A stretch of 64,000 bases of DNA from Williamsia sp. CHRR-6 (GTDB taxonomy: Bacteria > Actinomycetota > Actinomycetes > Mycobacteriales > Mycobacteriaceae). The notes beneath the pieces are model-generated. The model was given only the letters and a program-made list of their open reading frames with translations. It did no database searches and had not been told where the DNA came from. The translations under genes were made by a program, and so were the position numbers. Shown piece by piece: positions 38,363 to 45,699 of this stretch (positions are counted from its first letter, which is position 1; each line of letters starts with the position of its first letter). The DNA lies in assembly GCF_018474015.1 (NCBI RefSeq), contig NZ_JAHCSG010000001.1, positions 124,001-188,000 on the forward strand, written 5' to 3'.

Positions 38363-39655
38363 TCAGTCGACCGCGCTGCCGTTGCGTGGCCACACGCGCG
38401 GGTCGGGCTGGAACCGAACGCTCAGCATGCCATCCTCCCACCGCGCGTCGTGCACCGTACACCGACGGAGCACCGACGGCAGCGTCACCCGGTGGCGATA
38501 CCCGCACAGTGACACCACGAGGTCATCACCGGATCGACCCATCGACAACGTCCGCGGATCGGGTAGGGGTTGTGGCCAACTCAGCCGGAACGTGGTCGTC
38601 AGCCCGGTGCCGCCGAGTTGCTCGACCCGGGCGGCGCTCGATCCGGCGGCGCGGCGCGGCGCGGTGTCCAAGCGTGCCCCGACCTTGCGCAGCGCAGCCA
38701 CCGTCCGCGGGGGCTGCGGCAGCAGACGAGTTGTGGCCCAGTCGATCTGGCCGGTGGGATCGAGGCGCTTGCGAATCTCGACGGGGAACTCTCGCCCGGA
38801 CACGCCGCTCGGTCCGGTCGGATGACCGTCGGGCGTCCCAGGTGCGAACCCGGCAGGTTCGAGCCCATCGGGATCGAACACGGCAGGATCGAACACAGCG
38901 GATTCGGATCCGATCGGGTTGGCCACCACCGATCCGACCGCGACACCGAGCAGGCTGAGCACCGCGAGTTGCCGTTCGCAGGTCTCCACGCCGTACAGGT
39001 CGGGCCGGTGGACCAGGTGCGCACGGACCACGCTCGGATCGACCAACAGTTCGGCCAGATCCGTGCAGTCGGATACGACGGCATCCACGACAGCCGCGCC
39101 GCCGGTGAGTCGCGGATTCTCGGTCACCCCGGTGAGTCGACGCTGGCGGGGCCAGATCCGTTCTATGTACCCGGCGACCATGGTCGGGACGGCCAGGAAG
39201 GACAACGGATCCGACGCACCCGAGCAGTCGACCACCACCCTTGTCCACCGGCCGGAGACGGCCTCGTCCCGTATCCGTCGCCACGCCAGGAACTGTTCGA
39301 CACCGGGCAGGCCGGTCAGCTCGGCGGGGTCGATGGTGCCCACCTCGCCGAACACCGAACCGCCGGCCACCGCGACGACGCCCCGCAGCGTCGACCACAG
39401 ATCGGCCACCTGGGCGAGGGTGTCGATCTCGAGGAGATCAACATGTTGGGACACCGGGATAGGTTGCCCTGGAGTGGAATACACGCCAAAGGTTCGGGCG
39501 CCCTGGCGAAAGCGATCCAGGGTGACGATCAGGGTCCGCCCCTTCTCGACTGCACTGCGACCACCGTCGAGCGCGACGGCCGCAGATGCGGCCACCGTCG
39601 ACACCCCCGCTCCGCCCGATCCCAGTACGACATGGATGGGCGCCAGATCGATCAG
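38363..39655 (-). CDS. ArsA/MinD-like ATPase-fold protein with degenerate P-loop (Rv2184c position)
   Basis: About 430 aa. The N-terminus PIHVVLGSGGAGVSTVAAS looks like the deviant Walker A of ArsA/MinD proteins, but both lysines of the usual KGGxGKST are missing (S and V). Other remnants: LIVTLDRFRQ, VVVDCSGASDPLSFL. The C-terminal region resembles ArsA HSP20-like tails (DDLVVSLCGYRHRVTLPSVL). No ATG, GTG or TTG precedes the P-loop in frame after the previous stop codon of the upstream gene; the apparent start is CTG at 39655, overlapping that stop as CTGA, with GAGGG seven bases upstream. ATP hydrolysis is doubtful. Confidence 0.72.
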   Translation of the reverse strand: MIDLAPIHVVLGSGGAGVSTVAASAAVALDGGRSAVEKGRTLIVTLDRFRQGARTFGVYSTPGQPIPVSQHVDLLEIDTLAQVADLWSTLRGVVAVAGGSVFGEVGTIDPAELTGLPGVEQFLAWRRIRDEAVSGRWTRVVVDCSGASDPLSFLAVPTMVAGYIERIWPRQRRLTGVTENPRLTGGAAVVDAVVSDCTDLAELLVDPSVVRAHLVHRPDLYGVETCERQLAVLSLLGVAVGSVVANPIGSESAVFDPAVFDPDGLEPAGFAPGTPDGHPTGPSGVSGREFPVEIRKRLDPTGQIDWATTRLLPQPPRTVAALRKVGARLDTAPRRAAGSSAARVEQLGGTGLTTTFRLSWPQPLPDPRTLSMGRSGDDLVVSLCGYRHRVTLPSVLRRCTVHDARWEDGMLSVRFQPDPRVWPRNGSAVD

Positions 39656-40089
39656 CCTTCGACCCTCTTCTTGAGTTCCTTGAGCGCGGCGTCGGTGATC
39701 GCCTTCTCGGCCCGCCGCTTGAGCGCCCCGATGATCGGGATGGCCAGGTCGACCATCAACTCGTAGGTGACCTTCGTCGATCCCGAAGCCTGCTGCACCA
39801 GTGTGTATTTCCCTTGCTGTGCGGTCTGCAGCTCGCTGCTGACCAGGTCCCAGGAGACCTCCCGACCCGATGCCGCCCAACGATAGGCCAGCACGTAGGT
39901 GTCACGCAGCGCGCCGGCGTCGAGGCGGAACCGGACACGGGCGGCCCGCCCGTGCGGGCCGGGCTCGACCACCTCGACGAGGTTGGCCGCCGAGACCCAC
40001 TCCGGGTACCGCTCGAAGTCGGCGATCACAGCCATGATCGCCTCCGGATCGGCGTTCACCACGATCGACTGCTCGGTGCGATCGGCCAT
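39652..40089 (-). CDS. SRPBCC / polyketide-cyclase-like protein (Rv2185c, TB16.3 type)
   Basis: A 145-aa START-like lipid-binding fold: ADRTEQSIVVNADPEAIMAVIADFERYPEWV at the N-terminus and a terminal amphipathic helix RRAEKAITDAALKELKKRV. The family binds hydrophobic ligands; the ligand is unknown. ATG at 40089, the frame before it being unlike the family. Orthologous by position to Rv2185c. Confidence 0.88.
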   Translation of the reverse strand: MADRTEQSIVVNADPEAIMAVIADFERYPEWVSAANLVEVVEPGPHGRAARVRFRLDAGALRDTYVLAYRWAASGREVSWDLVSSELQTAQQGKYTLVQQASGSTKVTYELMVDLAIPIIGALKRRAEKAITDAALKELKKRVEG

Positions 40090-40093
40090 CGGC

Positions 40094-40477
40094 TCAGCTC
40101 CCTGCCACGGCCGGCATCCCGACCTCGCGTCCGAGTTCGAGCCGATCCTTGACCTCGGTGGACATGACCCGCCCCGCGACCCGGCGTCGATGGTTCTCCG
40201 CCGTGAGGTCGACTCCGTCACGGTTCGGTTCGGCATGGAGGAAATAGTGCAACACGAAACCGTCGAGCATCTCCTGCAGCCACAGTTCCATGGTGCCGGT
40301 CAGTCCGCCGGTGACGGTCCATCGGATGCCCTCGGACCCGCGATCTTCCACGACCGTGAGTCGCAGGTCAGGCCACCAGCGACGCCAATGGCCGCGATCG
40401 GCGATCACCTGCGGTGCGGCGAGCGCAGACGCCGCCACGAAGGTCTCGTCAGCCACCTGGATGCTGCTCACGTGCAC
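40094..40477 (-). CDS. SRPBCC-like conserved protein (Rv2186c position)
   Basis: About 127 aa with the pattern of a START-like fold: IQVADETFVAASALAAPQVI, RWWPDLRLTVVEDRG, and a C-terminal helix TEVKDRLELGREVG. It is probably a paralogue of the adjacent SRPBCC gene, and the M. tuberculosis neighbour Rv2186c has almost the same length. The start is uncertain among GTGs at 40486, 40477 and 40471; 40477 is chosen for length and a GAAG just upstream. Confidence 0.75.
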   Translation of the reverse strand: MHVSSIQVADETFVAASALAAPQVIADRGHWRRWWPDLRLTVVEDRGSEGIRWTVTGGLTGTMELWLQEMLDGFVLHYFLHAEPNRDGVDLTAENHRRRVAGRVMSTEVKDRLELGREVGMPAVAGS

Positions 40478-40483
40478 TAGCTT

Positions 40484-40520
40484 CACACACCTGCTGTCGG
40501 CGACCGGCACACACCTGCTG
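40484..40520. repeat. 13-base direct repeat with a 24-base period
   Basis: CACACACCTGCTG occurs at 40484-40496 and again at 40508-40520, exactly 24 bases apart, overlapping the 5' end of the Rv2186c-like gene and its leader. Confidence 0.7.
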
Positions 40521-40536
40521 AGTTGCCCGGTTCCGG

Positions 40537-41655
40537 TCACAACAGCGTGGTCAGACGGTGAGCCATCGTCGGCCACTGCCACCGCGACAGCACCCAGTCC
40601 CGCCCGGCCACACCCATCGCGACACCGGCCGCCCGATCGGCGAGCACCGAACTGATCGCCTCGGCCACCGCGACACGGTCCCGCCCGTCCACGACGTGAC
40701 CGGTCTCGCCTTCTCGGACCGTCTCCGGTGCGCCCCCCGAGGTCCCGGCCACCACCGGGACGCCGCTGGCCGACGCCTCGAGGTAGACGATCCCCAGACC
40801 CTCCACGTCCAAGCCGCCGCCACGGGTGCGCGACGGCATGGCGAACACATCGGCCGCCGCGTGGTAGGCCGGTACGTCCTCGACATCGACCGATCCGGTG
40901 AGTGTCACGTGATCACCCACCGACGAGTCGGCGATCATCGCCTCCAGCGTCGAGCGGTAGGGCCCGCCGCCGACGATGAGCAAGCGGGCGTCGGGTACGC
41001 GTCGCACGATCTGAGGCAACGCGTCGATGAGCACGTCCTGACCCTTGCGGGGAACCAACCGCGACAGACACAGGATGGTCGGGGCGTCGCCAAGACCATG
41101 GCGGTCGCGGATCCGCAGCCGCGCGGCGGCGTCGGGGGCGAATCGGGCTGTGTCCACTCCTGGTGGCAGGTGCTCAAGTGCGGCGTCGCGACCGAACGCC
41201 GAGGCGAATCGCCGCCGGGTGTAGCGGCTGACAAAGGTCACCACGTCGACGTTGTTTCCTATGTGGCGCAATGTGTTTCGCGCGACCGGAAGCATCGACC
41301 AGCCCACCTCGTGGCCGTGGGTGCTCGCCACGATGCGACGCGCGCCCGCCGACCTCAGCGCCGGCGCCAGCACCGCGAGCGGAGCGGCGGCACCGAACCA
41401 GACGGTGTGGATCTCGTGCTCGATGATCAGTCGGCGCGCACGACGCACGACGCTGGGGCTGGGCAGCATCAGAGTCGTGGGGTGGCGATGCACGTCATAG
41501 GCGGCCGCGTGGTCGAACTCCTCGGCGCCGCGCCAGCGCGGGGCGTAGACCACCAGATCGTCGGCCGGCAGACGATCTACCAGACTCTGCAGATACGACT
41601 GGATGCCCCCGGGTCGGGGCGGATAGTCGTTGGTGAGGAGCAGCGTGCGATGCAT
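40537..41655 (-). CDS. pimB: GDP-mannose-dependent phosphatidylinositol mannosyltransferase PimB'
   Basis: A 372-aa GT4 enzyme that adds the second mannose to PIM1 at the cytoplasmic membrane face. N-terminal LLLTNDYPPRPGGIQSYLQ, HGHEVGWSMLP, LSRLVPRKGQDVLI (phosphate-binding), and the EX7E region EGLGIVYLEASASGVPVV. The ATG at 41655 fits the family start (MHRTLLLTND); the frame upstream is unrelated. Orthologous to Rv2188c. Supports a PIM/LAM-bearing envelope. Confidence 0.93.
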   Translation of the reverse strand: MHRTLLLTNDYPPRPGGIQSYLQSLVDRLPADDLVVYAPRWRGAEEFDHAAAYDVHRHPTTLMLPSPSVVRRARRLIIEHEIHTVWFGAAAPLAVLAPALRSAGARRIVASTHGHEVGWSMLPVARNTLRHIGNNVDVVTFVSRYTRRRFASAFGRDAALEHLPPGVDTARFAPDAAARLRIRDRHGLGDAPTILCLSRLVPRKGQDVLIDALPQIVRRVPDARLLIVGGGPYRSTLEAMIADSSVGDHVTLTGSVDVEDVPAYHAAADVFAMPSRTRGGGLDVEGLGIVYLEASASGVPVVAGTSGGAPETVREGETGHVVDGRDRVAVAEAISSVLADRAAGVAMGVAGRDWVLSRWQWPTMAHRLTTLL

Positions 41656-41764
41656 CGGCGACAACGCTACCCAAGCCCGGTTCCCAGCGCGGTTGCGGCG
41701 CCGTTGCCATGACCGCACCGCGCACCGGTGACCCGACCAGTGCGATCCATACCGGAGCTGCGGA

Positions 41765-43108
41765 TCAGAACGAGCGCAGCAACCAGTTCCGCCAGCCGAG
41801 CAACACCGTTCCCGACGGCTGGCCGAGCGCGGCGGTGATGGCCGACTCCTGCGCGCTGACTGTCGTCGGCCCGGCCGACAGAGCCAGATAGAGGCCACGC
41901 AGCCGCACCTCACCCGACGTGGTCGCCACGTACTGGGCGAACGACCAGGCCGTCTGATACGCCATGGCCGATCCAGCCCCGGTCAGGGTGAAGTCGGCGT
42001 CGGTGGGCAGGCCCGGCGGCGGTCGCCCAGTGCGCACGGCCGTCGCCAGATCGGGTGCGGCGTCGGCAGGGCGGGCGAACGTGCCCTTGCGGCCGACGTA
42101 CTCAGCCACGCCCTCGGTGATCCATTTGGCCGCCGTCGCCCCGGTGCGCCCTGCGGCAGCGACATGGAACAGTTCGTGCCGGAGAACCAGGTCGAGGGCG
42201 GGACCGGCCAGGGTGGCGGCTTCGGGGGTGAACACCACCCGCTGTCCCACGGTTGGGCCGTTGCCCGGGGCCGAGATGGTGGCCGCCGCCGCGAACTCCG
42301 ACACCGCTGCGGCACTGCCGGAGAGCGCACCGAACTCCGCGGGCGTGTCGGCGGCGATCACCGCGGCTCGGCGCGGCCACTGAGGTCCCCAGAAAGCGCT
42401 CACCGCTGCTACTGCGCCGGGCAGCGCCGATCCCAGGCGGCGGCCCAGTGCCACCGATCCCGGATAGGACACCACCACCGACTCGCCGCCTGCCGTGGCC
42501 ACCCGAACCGCCGTGGACCCGGGAAAATCCCAGAACTGAGGGGTGGGCGCCGCGAGGCCGGCCTGCTCCCCCACCACCTGCGCAGCATCACCGAGCACTT
42601 TCCAGCGGTCGCCGTAACGGACCATCACCAGGGGGCGGGCGATCGTGATCGGCGACTCCGCGAATCCGGCGAGCGTGTAGGTGATCTCGATTGGGCTCAC
42701 CCAGGAATCGGTGGCGCCCTGGGCGTCCAGGCGATCCTGCACCCCAGCGGGTAACAGGAGTTCGTCGATACCGTCCTCGCGCAGCCTGGTGCCTATTCGA
42801 TAGCCGAAGGCATCGACGCCGACCGACCGGATGGCCTGCGCCTGCAGCAACAGTCCGTCTCGAAACGCAGTCGTCGCCGACGGATCGACGACGGCGTCGA
42901 TCGCGGTGCGGTCGCCGGATCGCTGGGCCGCAGCCAGCGCGGTCAACGCAGCGTTCACCCCACTGGTGCGGGCCTCGTCGTAGTAGTTCGCCGATGACCC
43001 CGCGGCCGGACGAGGGGCGTCGGATCCACAGCCTGCGGCCAGTGCCACGAGAGCGCCGAGGAGGATCGAGGACGCACCGCGCACCAGCGGCCGAGAGAAC
43101 CGGATCAA
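41765..43108 (-). CDS. Lipoprotein with HExxH zinc-peptidase motif (peptidase MA-like)
   Basis: A 447-aa exported protein. The signal ends in lipobox LAAGC (Cys27). The first half (about 40-185) resembles an NTF2-like or adhesin accessory domain; the second half has LRHELFHVAAAG (HExxH at 311-315) and TEGVAEYVG (332-340), where the Glu would be the third zinc ligand as in gluzincins. The start is TTG, overlapping the stop of the NlpC/P60 gene (TTGA), so the two are translationally coupled. A membrane-anchored protease acting near the cell wall is inferred. Confidence 0.82.
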   Translation of the reverse strand: MIRFSRPLVRGASSILLGALVALAAGCGSDAPRPAAGSSANYYDEARTSGVNAALTALAAAQRSGDRTAIDAVVDPSATTAFRDGLLLQAQAIRSVGVDAFGYRIGTRLREDGIDELLLPAGVQDRLDAQGATDSWVSPIEITYTLAGFAESPITIARPLVMVRYGDRWKVLGDAAQVVGEQAGLAAPTPQFWDFPGSTAVRVATAGGESVVVSYPGSVALGRRLGSALPGAVAAVSAFWGPQWPRRAAVIAADTPAEFGALSGSAAAVSEFAAAATISAPGNGPTVGQRVVFTPEAATLAGPALDLVLRHELFHVAAAGRTGATAAKWITEGVAEYVGRKGTFARPADAAPDLATAVRTGRPPPGLPTDADFTLTGAGSAMAYQTAWSFAQYVATTSGEVRLRGLYLALSAGPTTVSAQESAITAALGQPSGTVLLGWRNWLLRSF

Positions 43109-44157
43109 TATCTGCGGGCCGATTGGTAGGGTCCGGCCGCGTCGATGGGCACCACCTTGACCGGCACACCGAAGGTGGACGCGTGCACCACATATCCGTC
43201 GCCGACATACATCCCGACGTGGCTGGCATCGCCGTAGTAGATGATCAGGTCGCCCGGCTGCAGATCCTTGCGATCGACCGGTGTACCCGAGGCCTGCTGG
43301 GCCTCACTGGACCGGGGCAGCGTCTTGCCGGCCTGCTTGTAGGCCCACACCATGAGTCCGGAGCAGTCGAACTGACTCGGCCCGGTGGCGCCCCAGACGT
43401 ATGGGTCACCGATCCGTGAGAGCGCGGCCGTCACCGCCACCGCCGACGCCGAGGTGCCCTTGGGTACGAGCGCGGCGTCGAAGGTGATGGTCGGACCGCG
43501 CAGGGTCCGGAGTTGGGCTCCGGTGAGCGATTCGTAGATCGCCTTGACCTGTGCGATGCGGAACTGGAGGTCGGTTTGTTTGGTTTGCAGTTCACTGCGG
43601 GTCTTGTTGACTGCAGCCACCGCCGCCGACGCCACCGCACCCGCCTTCTCGGCGGCAGTGCGCGCCCGCAGGGCCGACGCGCTCGCCTTGCGGTAGGAAC
43701 GCAGGTCCGACGTCGTCTGCCGGGAGATCTGTTCGAGACCTGACATCTGATCGAGCAGCGCCTGGGGCGAGTCGGCCACCAGCACCGCGTACAAACGGTT
43801 CACCTTGGCTCCGCGATATCCGGCACGCACCAGCGTGTCCACTCGACCCTGGAGATCGTCGAGTCGCGTGCGCAGGCCGTTCAGCGTCGCCGTGGCTGCG
43901 GCGGCATCGGCGGCGGCCTTGGACTGGTCAGCCTTGCGTTTGCCGAGTTCGATCTCAGCATTGTGCATGGCCTCGGCCGACTTCTCGGCCTCTCGACCCA
44001 ATTCCTGATAGCGCGCCAGCAACGCATCGGGGCCGTTCTGCGGGGCGGCCGACACGGGCGGGGCCGCCGCGACGAAGGCGAACGTGCTGACGAGCATCAC
44101 GAGCACGGCCGACACGAGTTCGGGAAGGCTCCGCCTCGACGCACCCACATCGATCAC
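43105..44157 (-). CDS. NlpC/P60 peptidoglycan endopeptidase with coiled-coil domain (Rv2190c-like)
   Basis: A 350-aa secreted hydrolase. Signal segment (SLPELVSAVLVMLVSTFAFVAAAPPVSAA), then a ~150-residue coiled-coil (ELGREAEKSAEAMHNAEIELG and following), then a C-terminal NlpC/P60 domain with catalytic Cys in SQFDCSGLMVWAY, His in DASHVGMYVGDG and the third residue in VVHAST. It should cut D-Glu-mDAP bonds in stem peptides. GTG at 44157 has GGAGA six bases upstream. Coupled to the downstream HExxH lipoprotein. Confidence 0.92.
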   Translation of the reverse strand: MIDVGASRRSLPELVSAVLVMLVSTFAFVAAAPPVSAAPQNGPDALLARYQELGREAEKSAEAMHNAEIELGKRKADQSKAAADAAAATATLNGLRTRLDDLQGRVDTLVRAGYRGAKVNRLYAVLVADSPQALLDQMSGLEQISRQTTSDLRSYRKASASALRARTAAEKAGAVASAAVAAVNKTRSELQTKQTDLQFRIAQVKAIYESLTGAQLRTLRGPTITFDAALVPKGTSASAVAVTAALSRIGDPYVWGATGPSQFDCSGLMVWAYKQAGKTLPRSSEAQQASGTPVDRKDLQPGDLIIYYGDASHVGMYVGDGYVVHASTFGVPVKVVPIDAAGPYQSARRY

Positions 44158-44352
44158 CTGATCTCCACACTTGCCGTATTCAACCCACAGTGGCCACGTC
44201 GACCTCCGGATGCTCGGCCCGAACCGATCCCGTACCCAGCCACCGGACCAGCACACCTTACGTGCTGGTCGAGGCAGACTCGCCGACAATCTTCGGACCG
44301 ACTCCGTGGTCTGCGGACAAGCGACGGGGCCGACGAACCGATCAGAGTCCGG

Positions 44353-44949
44353 TCAGTAGCGGCGGGCCGCGTAGAAGTCCATCACCGAGAGGCTGGCCCG
44401 CTGCACCGGCTGGCCCTCGGTCACCGAATGCACGATCGTTCCGTTGCCGATGTAGATCCCGGCGTGCGAGCCGCCGTTGAAGATCACCACATCGCCAGGC
44501 CGCAGGTCCGCCTTGGCGACCGGAGTACCGCCACCGAGCTGGCCGTAGCTGTCGCGCGGGATGGTGACCCCGACCTGCTTGAACGACCAGTACACCAGGC
44601 CCGAGCAGTCGAATGCCGACGGTCCGGCGGCTCCGTACTGGTAGGGCGATCCGATGCGAGTGATCGCTGCGGAGGCGGCCCGTTGTCCGAGTGCGCCCAT
44701 CTGGCGGTTGATGTCAGGGGTCGCCGACGGCCCTGCGTTGGGGCGCGGCTTGGCCTTGAACTGGGGCGGTATCTGGTTCTCGCTGATGCCCGGGATCTCG
44801 AAGGTGCCGATCCCGGGAATGTTCACCGGAGCGGCGAAAGCCGGGCCGGCTCCCATCGCCACAGTGCCCAGGGTGATGGTCCCTGCGATGACTGCGCCAC
44901 GAGCCGTGCGCAGGCCGGTTCCGGGCTGCTCCAAACGGTGTTTCGCCAC
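44353..44949 (-). CDS. NlpC/P60 family peptidoglycan endopeptidase (RipB-like), riboswitch-controlled
   Basis: A 198-aa secreted C40 peptidase: signal peptide (AVIAGTITLGTVAMGAGPAFAAP), short linker, and NlpC/P60 domain with Cys in SAFDCSGLVYWSF, His in GGSHAGIYIGNG and TIVHSVTEG. The C-terminal YAARRY matches RipA/RipB. It lacks the coiled-coil of its neighbour. GTG start at 44949 with GAGGAG about ten bases upstream. The 300-base leader is a c-di-AMP riboswitch, so expression should fall or rise with c-di-AMP. The gap to the next gene (44158-44352) holds nothing I recognise. Confidence 0.9.
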   Translation of the reverse strand: MAKHRLEQPGTGLRTARGAVIAGTITLGTVAMGAGPAFAAPVNIPGIGTFEIPGISENQIPPQFKAKPRPNAGPSATPDINRQMGALGQRAASAAITRIGSPYQYGAAGPSAFDCSGLVYWSFKQVGVTIPRDSYGQLGGGTPVAKADLRPGDVVIFNGGSHAGIYIGNGTIVHSVTEGQPVQRASLSVMDFYAARRY

Positions 44950-44974
44950 GAAGCGGGTTCTCCTCAGTTCTTCC

Positions 44975-45200
44975 TCGACCGCCGACCGGGTTAGCTGTCG
45001 GGTTCGGGCCGGAAGAATGGCCCTACCCCCAGCGTGCACGACAGAGCGTTGCGCGCAAGGAGGATTCACCCCGATCGGGCCGCAGCCCGAGGTGTTGGTT
45101 CCCCGATTCGCCCGTGCGGGCGATTGAGCGGTGACCTCACGCTCCACGACGCTGTGACGCGGGACTATCCGCAAGGTCTCGGGAAGGTTACGAAACCGAA
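44975..45200 (-). ncRNA. ydaO-type cyclic di-AMP riboswitch
   Basis: The leader of the RipB-like gene contains, in order on the minus strand, CGTAACC (45186-45192), GGGGAACC (45097-45104), GGGGTGAATCC (45062-45072), a GGGGGTAGGGCC segment, and CCCGAACCCGACAGCTAACC with a following GGCGG (44978-45010). These are the hallmark blocks of the ydaO/yuaA class, which in actinobacteria precedes NlpC/P60 and Rpf genes. It occupies most of the 301-base gap 44950-45250. Confidence 0.9.
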
Positions 45201-45250
45201 CGGTGGTCTGTCCACCGGAACACGCCGACGACGGGCCGATCTCGTGCGGG

Positions 45251-45598
45251 TCACACCGCGCGCAACCTTGAGCCTTCGGCCGCTCCAAAATTCCGCTCAG
45301 CAGCCGGTTCCCGAAGGATGGACGCCTCATGCGCCACAACTCCGACCAAACCGGCGCGCACGAACACATCAACCGCGCGATGAAGTCGCTCAGCCTCGCG
45401 AGCTGCCGCGATCTCCTCCTCACGAGCCTTCGCAGAGCCAAACCCCATGGTCGGGGGCTCGAGTAGCACGGTCATCATGCAGCCTGAGCACGCGCGAGGG
45501 CGTCCCGGACAGGTGTCGCAGTCAAGGTCCACTGTGATCTCCGTCTCATTTGTGTGGCGGTGGGCATATCCGACCCGGATCTCGTTGCGATCCGACAT
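45251..45598 (-). CDS. Small conserved protein with four-cysteine cluster
   Basis: A 115-aa protein starting MSDRNEIRVGYAHRH. A cysteine cluster VDLDCDTCPGRPRACSGCMM (C-x2-C-x6-C-x2-C, about 24-43) could hold zinc or a Fe-S cluster; it is followed by TVLLEPPTMGFG and a helical C-terminus (LHRAVDVFVRAGLVGVV). Similar short proteins sit near NlpC/P60 genes in related actinomycetes. Function unknown. ATG at 45598; it is divergent from the DnaQ-UvrC gene. Confidence 0.75.
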   Translation of the reverse strand: MSDRNEIRVGYAHRHTNETEITVDLDCDTCPGRPRACSGCMMTVLLEPPTMGFGSAKAREEEIAAAREAERLHRAVDVFVRAGLVGVVAHEASILREPAAERNFGAAEGSRLRAV

Positions 45599-45699
45599 CG
45601 AGGCGAACGCTAGAACGCACCTCTGACACCTCCCGCGCCAGGCGCACGGCAACACGCTGCAGACGCCGACTGTCAGACCGTCGAACTAGTGTTCGTCAC

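Noticed and set aside
38570-39766. A long plus-strand frame (398 residues) opposite the ArsA-like gene, considered because that gene lacks a usual start codon.
   Set aside because: The minus-strand protein has clear P-loop-like and ArsA-tail features and lies in a conserved gene order; the plus-strand product has no motif.
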